Shown here piece by piece: positions 22,227-32,630 of a stretch of 64,000 nt of DNA. Source of the stretch: Ischnura elegans (lineage: Eukaryota > Arthropoda > Insecta > Odonata > Coenagrionidae); contig NW_025791658.1 of the NCBI RefSeq assembly GCF_921293095.1, positions 3,658,001-3,722,000 of the forward strand, given 5' to 3'. The translations under genes were made by a program, and so were the position numbers. The notes under the pieces were generated by a model that made no database searches, was not told where the DNA came from, and saw only the letters and a program-made list of their open reading frames with translations. The stretch's first letter is position 1. Every line of letters starts with the position of its first letter.

Positions 22227-22444
22227 TACGGCAAATAATGAACCTAAACTGAGAAGTTGAAAAACGGCACAATTGGAATCTGTAACCGGTGAAAGACGCA
22301 AAGGATCTTTTAAATGACAGTGACACACGCAAACGCGAACAATTACACACGAAACCACTATCCCTACAACGTTCACCGAAGCAAGCACTGAATGAAAATA
22401 AAGAACAATCGAAATATTTCAGAACTCGATACAATCATAGATAG

Positions 22445-22452
22445 TATCGATA
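22445..22452. promoter_or_regulatory. DRE-like palindrome TATCGATA upstream of gene B
   Basis: An exact TATCGATA lies about 220 bp upstream of the chosen start of gene B. This is the core of the DREF/BEAF-type element found in many insect housekeeping promoters. It is a single occurrence, so function is inferred from position only. Confidence 0.4.
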
Positions 22453-23034
22453 GTTTACCATCGACAGCCGACCAATCAAAGCATAACGCGGCTGTTACAA
22501 CTGGGTATGTATGAGTGACGATTTACGTCGTATCTACATTACTAAAGCAAATGTACAGGAAAGGTGACGCAGGAATTAATATAACTTGGAATCGGCCTTA
22601 TGACTTTAAAATTATTTCAAGGTCATTTTTTTATTTAAATGTGCAAATCATATGATCAGTGATAGGAACCTTTGGTCAGGATATCAAGGGACACTCAGCA
22701 AAAACCTCTTGGCATCTAAATGCAGGTGCCTATTATGTTTTAAAACAACATTTAAGGAAATGCCTTCCATTACCCATAAATGAAGTTTATTAAGATGGGT
22801 GAGATTTAAGATACATGAAGAAATGGACGTCAGCAAAATGGATCATAATATTCTTAGGCTATTTACAACATCATTTGAAAATTTCATGCTATATAATGTT
22901 CTCATAATCGAAAGTTTAAAATGAAATGTCGACAGTCAACTCGAGAATCCATCTTCGATGTATTAAATTATAATTTTTGCATAAAAATCGGTGTAACCCG
23001 CTCACAACGGACTGAGTGAGACTCACAGCCCTGA

Positions 23035-23460
23035 GGAAGGTGGCACAATCGGACATCGAAACGTCGGAAGTAATGCAGCTCCTGGCTCAGTGGCGATCCC
23101 GAGAACTCTTCACGCGGTGTATTCGCCGGGAAAGCCTTCTTAGAAAACGGCAGATCATGGTTGAAAAAATGTCCGACTAACTCAAAGGAGAAAGTGCTTC
23201 CTGAAGATCAAAGTGGCGTCTACTCACTGAAATGTGATGAGTGCAATGGGTTGGATTTCGGTTAAACGGGTCGTAAATTTAAAACTCGTGTCGACGAAAA
23301 TAAAAGCCAGATTAATAGACTTCAAGTCACATTTTTCCAAGCATCTCATCGAATCCGGCCATGAGTGTGATTTTAACATTAAAGTTTTACATGTGTTAGA
23401 CAAAAGTGTTAAACTGTATGTTTTAAAAATTCTAGAAATCACTAAATGCGGTTTCGCCGA
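23035..23460 (+). pseudogene. GIY-YIG endonuclease remnant (Penelope-like)
   Basis: About 23185-23290 reads SGVYSLKCDEC followed by a Gly-stop-Thr-Gly-Arg-Lys-Phe core, a decayed GIY-YIG motif; a frameshift later it continues with FSKHLIESGHECDF. A nearby CTGAGGAAGGTGGCAC block with ATCGAAACGTC resembles the junction sequence of Penelope-like or other retroelements. GIY-YIG is the C-terminal endonuclease of Penelope-like retroelements. The copy is a short inactive remnant. Confidence 0.6.
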
Positions 23461-25036
23461 CTCCATGGGGCATGAGGGGGCCCGAGACCCCTCAAAAATT
23501 CGTTGTGGGTTTGAGGAAAAAATGAATCAGGCTTGTCGATTTTCCCCAGGGTGTGCAGATATCGAGATTCGAGTTATCAGGGTTCTAATGTTGATCATAT
23601 GACTCTTCTAAAATTCTTAAAAAACTTAAAACTCACTACTTACAAAGTTTCCCGGGGCAAGACCCCCGGTTTGAGCCCCCCCAATATTTTCTGTAAGTTG
23701 GCATCCCTGATTAAATGCACTCTAGCACCAATTTCAAATGACATGACTGAATTCAAGTGTTCCCACTTCTTTTCAACTGTTTTAAAATCTGACTTCTTCC
23801 TTGCTAACCCACCCCCCCCCCACCAAATTAACCTCATCACACCTGAACTTCTATTCGCTTCTCTCTCCCCCCAGATTTTATACTTTTATGCAAGGGCGCG
23901 GGATCATGACTAGGGGAGGGGGGAACAATGGTCTAGGGGGGGGGTGGCAAGCCATGGGATTTATGAGATTATTTCCTTGAAAAAATGGTTTTATTTTAGT
24001 TACATATCTTATACTAATATATATCATTTTTTGTGGGTTTAAAGAAAATTTTATGAATATGTACTTTCGATTCAAATCAGTACTGATTTCGCTTATCCCT
24101 TAGTAACCCAATGTTGCTTCCAAACAACATCAAAAATGTATACATTTTCAGTCCTATTTGGGGAATTATCAAGACCTCACATTATTTTGTGGCGTAAATT
24201 TTAATGACGAAATATTTAGCTACCATGATGAACATGCTTATATGGAAAATTTTCAAGTTTTCAAAATGAAAAATCTTGAAATTTTATTTCTCCCTGAAGT
24301 AGCTCTAGGGTTAGAAATGGTTAAAGACTTTTGTGATTTCAGCTTCTAAGGGGGGGGCAGCTGCCCCTCGCTGGGTACGCCCGTGCTTCTATATGTTTTG
24401 ATCCTCCCCCTAACGTGCACCCCTGCCTTACCTCGTACTGTCCACCCACCCCTGCTGTTGTCGGATATAAATGAGGCTCGACAATGTAACGCTCCTTCCG
24501 TTTGTCTTGATGTCCGTCAAAACTATAGTGTGTATGCCGTAAGTTGGTTGGCTCAGAGAGCCCGCGAAGTGCGTGAGCTGCGAGCAAAGGAGGGGATGAA
24601 GAATGGAACGACAAAAAGAAATGTATGACACAGGTAGGTGGCGAGTCCGTTCGCCCGTCCCCCATACGAAGGCAACTAGCACCTCTAATAGAACTATTAA
24701 CTTCTTTTAATTTCTCGTAATATCTCAATCTAAATAGCATATTTGTAAAGTACTAAAAAAGCTAAGAGGAATGGTATAAAAAACACCGACCGAAAGTGCT
24801 TTGATCACAAATAACGAAATGGTCGAGGGTTAAAACAAAACAAACAATACAACGGCTGAAAAATAACTTTACTCAGAGTAATCTATGGACACAGATTATA
24901 TACTCTAGATTACCCACGATGAAAAAATACAAAGATTCCATACATATTTACACGTAATTCAATGCTTTAAAATTCGCAGTCTGAACGAAAACTGGCATCG
25001 ATAGAAATGTACCTACGAAGGGTATTAAATAGAGTT
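23461..25036. other. Unassigned, with G-rich MITE-like fragments
   Basis: Poly-G/poly-C runs at about 23810, 23935 and 24350 and a CTGGGTACGCCC segment resemble ends of degraded MITEs. No host gene was recognised. Confidence 0.35.
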
Positions 25037-25055
25037 ATTCATTTATTATATTTAT

Positions 25056-26007
25056 TATTATATTTATTAGAGTTATTCATTTATCATTTTCCCATCAGGA
25101 ATATCACCGCCTTTCCCAATCACTGTTGGCGTCCACCAAGGATCGGCCCTCTCTCCGCTCCTTTTCATCCTGTGCATGGACACAATCACGGCCTGTCTCC
25201 AAGAATCGCATCCTTGGTCACTACTGTTCGCCGATGATGTCTTCCTTGCCAGCACCACCAGACCCAAATTACAGCAGCGAACTCAATTAAGGAAGGTACT
25301 ACTCGACAACTATGGGTTGCGATTAAATATCAAGAAGACTGAGTACATGGAGTGTGGGCCTCAAACCGATGGCACGATCAGCATCGACGGCGACGACCTT
25401 GAAAAGGTCGAGAAGTTTAAATATTTGGGCTCTGTCATCAGCAACGATGGAAGCACAACCGCCAACACACGAGCTTGAATAAATGCAACATGGCTGAAAT
25501 GGCGCCAAGTGACTGGCGTATTGTGCGACCATCGAACGCCCGAACGGTTCAGGGCCAAGGTATACAAGACCGTAGTCTGCCCAGTGGCCCTATATCGAAC
25601 AGAATGTTGGCCAGCCACAGCAAATCAAGAACAGGCCATGCATGTCATGGAAATGATCCATCGCAGCATCATAGGCATCTCCTGCCTGGATCACATCAGG
25701 AATGAAGACATTCGGAAAAGAATGGGAGTTGCACCGATCACAGACAAGATGCCGGAGGCTCGACTGCAGTGGTATGGGCATGTGGTGCGTAGTGATGAGA
25801 ACTCCGTGGCCCAAACAGCAATGCGGCTGAGTACTGAAGGACGCCGACCACGAGGACGACCAAAGATGTGCTGGCTCGACAAAATTAAGGCGGACATGAA
25901 GACCATCAACGCCACGCCAGTAGACGCCCTGGATCGAACCAAGTGGAGAAGGCTTTGCAGAACAGCGGACCCTCCAATAGCGTGGGACAAACACTAGGAT
26001 GAAGAAG
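25056..26007 (+). mobile_element. 5'-truncated RTE-like LINE with 19-bp duplication
   Basis: A reverse-transcriptase C-terminal fragment is followed by a GATGAAGAAG tail. The sequence ATTCATTTATTATATTTAT occurs at 25037-25055 and again at 26008-26026, a good target-site duplication. The 5' part is missing, as in most LINE insertions. Confidence 0.8.
25094..25997 (+). pseudogene. LINE reverse transcriptase, C-terminal part
   Basis: The frame contains VGVHQGSALSPLLF, the catalytic FADDVF, LRLNIKKTEYMECG and FKYLGSVIS, the standard order of RT palm and thumb motifs, then a thumb/C-terminal region with QWYGHVVR and GRRPRGRPK, ending WDKH-stop. A single TGA at about 25477 interrupts an otherwise open frame; it lies where this family normally has Arg. 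The N-terminal endonuclease and the first RT motifs are absent through 5' truncation. RTE-like by motif pattern. Confidence 0.88.
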
Positions 26008-26370
26008 ATTCATTTATTATATTTATCAAAATATGATTTGGCACTGATTATGTGGGGAGGAATGTGGTAATAGTGAAATAGATGCTATTCCTGATCACTC
26101 ATTTCCAGAATCGTAATGAACTCTGCTATTCATACCAAGCAGAAAATAAAACCATGGACAATTGCGCAATTATCAAAATCAACCTAGAACGCGGATTAAT
26201 TTTTCCATATAAAATATGCTTTGGGATGTCGGTGTGGTATGCGCGTTGCATATTATATTATTAAATAATTAATTACAAGTCGTCCATGAAGTCTGGTGGT
26301 AACATAAAGCCACAATAATATAAATAAACCAAAATACAAAACAAAATACTAAGCAACAAAAAATTTTAAA

Positions 26371-26590
26371 AAGCCCTCAAAATACCATTCTTTGCACAAT
26401 ACATGTCCCCATGTACTTACATAGCACCAAATCAGCAAAAAAAACAATGCATGTCTACATTTACATTGCCCTCAAAATCCATTTTTACACAATAATATAC
26501 GTAGACCAAAGTAAAAAAGACAAGAAACACCAAATTAAAAAAATATATGTTTATAAAGCCCTCAAAATTCAATTTTATTAATCCAATTGA
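26371..26590. repeat. Short degenerate tandem repeat, period about 93 bp
   Basis: GCCCTCAAAAT followed by CATTYTTTRCACAATA recurs at about 26373, 26467 and 26558. The three units diverge in length. Confidence 0.45.
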
Positions 26591-26756
26591 TAAATATAGT
26601 GGCGTGAGTTGGAAAGGGCTCAAAAAAAATTTCCTCCGGTAAACCATTCCAATCCTCCCTTCCAATACCTTGATGCAGGAAGGAAAATTTTAGTCTATTT
26701 GACAGCTACCTTGGGGCCTTGATCTTATAATACTGTTATTTTGTGGGTAATTCGCG

Positions 26757-27015
26757 CAGTGGTGTAGCTCGGGGAAGGGGGGATCCGAACCCACTCACGA
26801 AATATATAAACAATTATTTTCCTTCGTAAAAGAAAACAAAATATTGAAACGTCATGAATTTACAAAATATTCATTTAACATATGAAATTTTTCCGATTGT
26901 GAAAAGTGTTAAAAATTGTGTTTAAAACCCATTGCCTAGTACCCTGTTTCTCAAAAATTTTCCCCCTGGTTTTGGGACCCCCCCCCCCAAAAAGAAATTC
27001 CTGTCTACGCCTCTG
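26757..27015. mobile_element. hAT-like MITE, CAGTGRCGTA family, copy 2
   Basis: It starts CAGTGGTGTAGCTCGG and ends CTACGCCTCTG, and shares with copy 1 a block containing ATTATTTTCCTTC and CATGAATTTACAAAATATTC. A target duplication is not clear. Confidence 0.65.
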
Positions 27016-27177
27016 AATTTTCACCCTTTGGGAAGCAAAAAGTAATTAAATCGGCTGTATGTTTCGCTTGAAAAATACCTAAAGTCAAATTCATCGTTGG
27101 CCATTGGCCGACATTATGAAATGTATCTATACGTCGAAAAATGGAGGGTCGGAGACAGGGGCGCAGCTAGGAATTAA

Positions 27178-27850
27178 CACTTTGAGTGCCGGCCACTAAT
27201 TTTAAAGCCTTACTTAAAAATCCGGCCATTTTTACTGAATTCGCAAATTTATTTTAAACAATAGCATCAAAAATATATTTATATCGATGTGCATTTCAAT
27301 AAAAATGGACTTTGCTCTTCTTTGTGAATGAGTTGAATAACATTTATTGCTAAATTTTAAATGTACATTTTTAACAATGAAAACCTAATGTTTTTTTAAA
27401 TAAAAAAAAGTTGCAACAAATTATGTACCGTCATAAAATGCATAATATTTTTTCATTGCCCTCAATTTGAGCTATTTAAACCATGGAAATCGTACCAAAG
27501 TATTGTTCCAAGCGTAGCATTCAAAATCCTGGATGACAAAAAGGGTCGCTGCACCCTCAACGAACGGTTCTTTCCTCCAAAGAATGTTCACTCAAAGTAG
27601 GCTGAGATAAGGGTGCCGGTAGCTACAGAGGACTTTTCGTCCACAAGACATTAAAAGAACTCTTTTTCCATCGAGAGTTGATTTTTGAAATGGCAGAACC
27701 CCTAAGCAGTAAACTGGAAAAAAACCATGGGGGAAATACTTCGGCTTCACGCAAACAAAGTCAATAAAATAGAAAGACGTAACATTACGTCAATGGCAAT
27801 CTTCAGAAAGATTAACAGGACTTAATATTACGTCCATGGCACGCGAAGTG
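27178..27850. mobile_element. piggyBac-like MITE, 673 bp
   Basis: Left TTAA (27174-27177) is followed by CACTTTGAGTGCC; the right end (reverse complement) reads CACTTCGCGTGCC, followed by TTGA, one change from TTAA. There is no transposase. Two ATTACGTC-ATGGC blocks lie near the right end. Confidence 0.7.
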
Positions 27851-28224
27851 TTGAGGCTAGAGGGGGTTTCAGGCACAACCAATGCTGGGGTGTCTTGGGG
27901 TATGGCATACCCGCCAAGGTAACCGGGAGGTGCAGGGGCCTTCCGTCAGGAAAAAGTTAAGATAAATTGTTCAAAATAATGAGTTTTATGGACTTCTGAG
28001 AGATATTTTATTAATCCTCACTCTATTCTATAAGTAATGTTAACCCAATTGATTAAGTAAAACGAGCGTGATGTGCCTGCACCCTGAGGGCTTCCCCCGC
28101 TCTTTTCAATGCGGGTCCACAGAGGGAAAGGCGCGTTTCTAATTTTAAAATGTAGAAATTGAGGTCAGAGGACCTATTTAAACACAACATTGGAAGTAAT
28201 TACACTATCCTCTGTTAATACTTG

Positions 28225-28477
28225 TTAAGCGTTTTCCTTAATATTTACAAAAATATTTTGAAAAGATTTTACCCTAGAGAATGCTACATAAAGTTGGCCA
28301 TGAGAGAATACAGGGTCTGGCAGGAATAAGCCAGCTCTTTGCAAAGTCTGATCCTGAGCCTTGTTAATAGTCATCACATAGGAAACCTTAATGGGAAATT
28401 GTCCGCGATTCAAATTAAAAGGCATGGTGGGATCCGACGGCGTTAACTTTATTCTTGGGATGAGGACAATCTTGCCG
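28225..28477 (-). pseudogene. Helitron helicase C-terminal fragment
   Basis: The minus strand reads IVLIPRIKLTPSDP, NRGQFPIKVSYVMTINKAQ, QTLQRAGLFLPDPVFSHG and QLYVAFSRVKS, the last conserved motifs of the Pif1-like helicase of Helitrons (rolling-circle transposons). The usual KAQGQTL is KAQDQTL here, a changed conserved Gly. Upstream, homology stops abruptly at about 28478, so only the tail remains. A canonical Helitron 3' hairpin with CTRR was not located with confidence. Confidence 0.85.
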
Positions 28478-29468
28478 GAATCGATTATTTTTTTTAATCG
28501 ATTATTATTATTATGTTTTTTTTCATTTTTAAAAATCAATTTTAGGAAACATAAGCAATATTTAGGAAGTAAGATCTGCCGTCGCATGTTCTCTGATAAA
28601 TTCCGTGCATTTTGGTACCTCATTTGTAGTGTTTGGTTGCGTATAAGTTGGGAAAAGGTATCTATACAGTAGAAATAATATAGTAGATAAGCAGATACAC
28701 CTTAAAAACAATTTCTGAGCTCTGGGCCACTGGTCAGAGAATGGTTGCCTGTGGGCTAGTGGTCATTTCAGCAGACTTGTAGCTGCTAGAGGGAAAGTTT
28801 CCCCAGCGGCTCCTCCCTTCTCTTGAGAAAGATCTACTACGTCCCATCGAAAATTAGAGAAAACTCTATCCCGTAAGCTTTATTTTTTGCTTAGTTTTTT
28901 ACTATCTAACCACGTGTTTTTTGTGCCCACCCTAGGTCAAGAAGAAATGAGTCATGGTAGGGCTCCATGCAACCCGTAATGAGTAATTGCTAGCAGTGGC
29001 GCAGCGAGGGGGGGTGTTTTAGGGGATAAAACCACTTACTAGACACTTCCCCTACACCCCCTCCCCTCCCTTGGCAAAGACTTTCCTGCTGATGATAATA
29101 TTTACATTCTAGTGGTACAGAATTGAGCAGGTTGTTCCTCTTGTGTCATAATCAATGTTGTTAAAGCCTACAATGTCAATTTTAACCCTTCAGTGCCATC
29201 CTATGCACTGGGTACCGACCCCTAAAACCTCAATTTGTTGCCACCATACGGCCGCGAACCATTCCAGCAAGTTCCAAAATGCTCTTTATGTACAAAATAT
29301 TACAAGCATTGTGTCTGTGAGTTATAAGGGAATGAAGGAGATGAGCAGGGCTTCCAAGGCTCCAACAGTAGATCGAAATATTCAAGGAAGAAGAAACGAG
29401 GCAGTCAGTTCACGGACAGTGGAGAGATAAATACAGTTTCTTCTCCTGACCTTCCTTATTATTACAAC

Positions 29469-29535
29469 AATGTAGTGTTTATGATCTTGGAGTATAGGTC
29501 ATGTACCTATACTCCAAGATCATAAACACTACATT
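29469..29535. repeat. Perfect 31-bp inverted repeat (hairpin)
   Basis: The left arm at 29469-29499 starts AATGTAGTGTTTATGATCTT. The right arm at 29505-29535 is its exact reverse complement, with a 5-base loop CATGT. The 12-mer AGTGGAGAGATA occurs both upstream (about 29419) and immediately downstream (about 29535), like a target duplication. Confidence 0.9.
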
Positions 29536-29629
29536 AGTGGAGAGATAGTTCTAGTGTACAGTGTGCAAAGGATAGGAAGTGCTAAGTTTTTTAGGATGTA
29601 AGGAGAATAATGGCGAAATAAGTAGTTTA

Positions 29630-30200
29630 TCGTGAATGCACGTGATGTTCATTTTAAGAATAGGCCAACAAGGAAAGACATGAAATCAAGACTAAATCCA
29701 GGCATTGAACTGATTGGAAAAGAAATTGAAGAAATACTCGGCTCAAATTTACCTACAGTGAGAGAAGTACTGTGTGTTTTCTCTATCACCTAATGGGTTC
29801 GAAATTTGTAAGACTTAGTGCGAGAAAAACCGTGAGAAATGCGTCTCATCCATGGTACAAAACTAGAATTCCTGTTATTACCGTAAATGAGGCGATTGAA
29901 AAGTTTTAAAAAAATGACGCAAAGAATGGATGAACGTGCGACAACATGAAGAGACCGCGAACTACTGTAGAGATGAAGAGAAGAGAATCTTTTGTAACAA
30001 AATTTGATGATTTGTTTGAAATTGTAAGGAGCGGTACCATTGAGTTTTAGACGTACGAGGAGGAAAGTGCAGTTAATCTCTCGGATAAATGTGCTTGGGC
30101 TGAAGAAGTAAAATTCTTACGCAATCAAAGAGGAGCACGAATTGCAGTTATTAGTGGAATAGATTTCAATGTATTCAAAAAGAAAGAAAAAGATGTGGTT
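29630..30200 (+). pseudogene. Broken frame of unknown, transposon-like protein
   Basis: Pieces of one plus-strand frame with compatible codon content are interrupted by stops: LPTVREVLCVFSYHLMG, then FVTKFDDLFEIVRSG, then QRGARIAVISGIDFN. The central piece resembles a protein seen repeatedly in insect repeats (from memory; no name can be given). Confidence 0.45.
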
Positions 30201-31317
30201 CTCCACTCCTTGTGGTGCATCTGCACCCAACAGGGACCCGCAGTTCCTAAAAAGATTTGTTAATTACGAAAGTGATAACCTGGACATAGTAAAAGGAGTA
30301 CAAAAGAAGTTTTCAAACCACTTGTGGTACCTGAGTGAGGAGTTGTAGGCCTGGCAATCTTTGACGGATCCTTTCTAGGTATGAAAAGGAAAACGTGATA
30401 CTCCGTATAAGGACATGTGAGGAAAAATATGATCCACCGAAGAAGGCATTCTATGAACATAAAGACATCACCAAGGTATCTATATAAAATTTTGTCACTA
30501 CTAATTTGAGAAAGCTATTTAATACATTATAAATACGCACCCCATTCTTTGATGCACACATGCGAGGATGGGATGAACATCAAAGAACAATTTGCAAATT
30601 ATTCGGGGTCCACAAGTGGCAAATGATTGTGCAGAGAGAGGGGTGAAATAAATTCTAAGGTTTTGAGTCAGTCACGTAGAAGGAAGAGAGCTTTCAAAAT
30701 TTATTACAAAGTGTGAATTTTCATTGCAGCACAACCCCTAACGTGCGCAAAGACACTTTAATTGCCAAATATGGGGTGTCAATGAAAGATTAGAAGTACT
30801 CTGAAAATGTATTTTATTTTTGTTGATATCGACTGAAATTCATGACCAGCGTGAAAATAAATTGATCAAATGGATTGGAAATATTGTCATTGCAATTAAA
30901 TTCTTTCTAACGTAAGCACATTACTTCAGAGGCTAGATCTTGCCAGTGGGAGCAAAGACTTTGCCGAGGGAGGGGAGTGGTTGAGGGGAAGTCTGTAGTA
31001 AGTGGTGCGGGCCGTACCTCAGCGGTGCCGCGGTGCGGGGTGGTGCCCTGGAGGGTGCATTGCATTACGACGGACGATATCTCCTTAATGCTTAGAGATA
31101 GGTCAAAACAAAAAAAAAATCGGCCCTAAAGGGCTTTACTTTTACGTTTTACATAGAGTTAGCACTTTAACTGCTCCAAAAAACTCAATTGAGGGTCCTT
31201 AGTACTTAGGGCGCTTGGGGCACGGGTTGCCGTTATTTTAAAGTAACCAAATTTTAACATGTGAATATGAACTTCATTTGGATCATTTTGAGACTAGGAA
31301 AACATAACTTTATAACA

Positions 31318-31640
31318 TAACTAAATCTTAATAGAACTTCCTCGTTACTAACTCGGTCGATCCATTTGATTTTCATCATTATTCTGTTCATTCGAAGGCC
31401 TGTATCATTGCTTTCTCCACTGCTATCATTGTCCATGGTTCACTTCCATATGGGAGCGTACTCCAGATGTAGGTTCTTATAAATTGTTTCTTTATTTCCA
31501 TATTTAAGTTTTCCGCTGTAAGCAGGTCTCTCTTTTGGTGGAATGCTCTCTTTGCTTGGGCAATTCTGCTGATAATTTCTTTCTTGCTTCTCCCGTCACT
31601 AGTGATGAAAGATGTATTTATGCTTAAAGTGACAAAATCG
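31318..31640 (-). pseudogene. LINE reverse transcriptase C-terminal remnant
   Basis: The minus strand reads RSKKEIISRIAQAKRAFHQK, then FIRTYIWSTLPYGSEPWT and MKIKWIDRVSNEEVL, the thumb/C-terminal region of a non-LTR retrotransposon. The last piece matches the plus-strand fragment at 40880-41190, so both come from related LINEs. Confidence 0.8.
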
Positions 31641-31760
31641 AGCATTTTAATTATTATTTCATGCAATGGAATCAGATAATAATTAAAATGCTGGTCTGTA
31701 CCTCTGACTGAGAAAACTGACAGTGATTGCATCTTGCACATGAGAAAAATTAAGACTAAT

Positions 31761-31995
31761 TTGAATAGGGTAGTTTCCTTCATCAAAGAAAACTATAGGC
31801 ATTGATTGCGATTCGTTACCCACCATTAGTGTATTCATAGTACACAAATTATTTGGTTTTTGAAATACCGGTTTAGACGAATGGAAAGGGTCAAATTTTA
31901 TCCTCATTTGAAAAAGGCCAGATTGGCGCCCATGCGATTCCACTCCACGTGACGTCAAAGGGACCTAGTTTCTACACGAGAGGATAGGAGTTATG
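31761..31995 (+). repeat. Interspersed repeat also present at the right edge
   Basis: From AGTTTCCTTCATCAAAGAAA to GATAGGAGTTAT this matches 63771-64000 in the same orientation with scattered differences. Shared blocks include TTACCCACCATTAGTGTATT and CCAGATTGGCGCCCATGCGA. Non-coding; family unknown. Confidence 0.8.
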
Positions 31996-32630
31996 CATCA
32001 TCTGAGGTTACCAATGCACGCATGAGGCACAGAGCTCAGGGAAACATGTCTTAATAATCACCTATTAAAACTGGCTAAGGTCGGAAAGTTTTCTTCGTTT
32101 GATAAGGTATTAATAAACCTTTTTTAAGCCAAGCGCTACCATTCAGCAAGGTACTCAGCTATCCGCTAGCATCCTGCGTCCTATCAGCGCTCAGAGCCTC
32201 GATCAAGGTCACTTCACAAGGAGAGAGGGGGAACCAGAAATGCGTCGCACGGACTTTCCTACTTACGCGTTGCGTTTTTGTGCGCTTGAAATTTTTCTCT
32301 TTTCATTTAATCACCAAAAATAGATATTGTCATTTGAAAAATCTAAAAGCGCGAAATACTTACTCCAGGAGTAATAATCTTTCAATTTAGGCAATAAAAA
32401 AATAATAGGAAACCACCATATTGTAACCCTACCCATTACTTTTTCGAAGAACAATTTCTAATTGTAATGAACTTCAAACATGACAGAGTAATTTGGATTG
32501 GGGCTGGTAGCATTTCTTAAATAATTAATCAATCACAGTCAAAAACCTATTTTTCACGATGTTCTCCTGATTTTACCAGAGTATTCGGGATTTTTCCCGA
32601 TTAGTGGAAACCCTGTATTTGCAACTGATG
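31996..32630. other. 3' flank of gene A, nothing recognised
   Basis: This is the region after the gene A stop codon. No canonical AATAAA was seen on the minus strand close to the stop; an ATTAAA lies at about 32307. Confidence 0.4.

Larger units (their letters stand above)
29033..31000. repeat. Segment bounded by about 55-bp inverted repeats
   Basis: The sequence at about 29033-29090 (CCACTTACTAGACACTTCCC ... CTTTCCTGCTG) recurs inverted at about 30947-31000 (CAAAGACTTTGCCGAGGGAG ... AGTAAGTGG). The pair encloses the hairpin at 29469-29535 and the broken frame at 29630-30200. It could be the ends of one element or two inverted copies of a MITE. Confidence 0.5.

Noticed and set aside
21882-22388. 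168-residue protein starting at 22388
   Set aside because: Only the segment from 22226 to 22092 is ZAD-like; the sequence after GTTTGT is intron and the part before MGDCD is hydrophobic and unlike ZAD proteins.
24339-24740. 133-residue minus-strand frame
   Set aside because: It overlaps other frames on both strands in a C/G-rich repeat-like stretch, with no recognised motif.
32585-32615. hAT-type terminus near the gene A stop (GTGGAAACCCTG)
   Set aside because: No matching opposite end or 8-bp duplication was found nearby.
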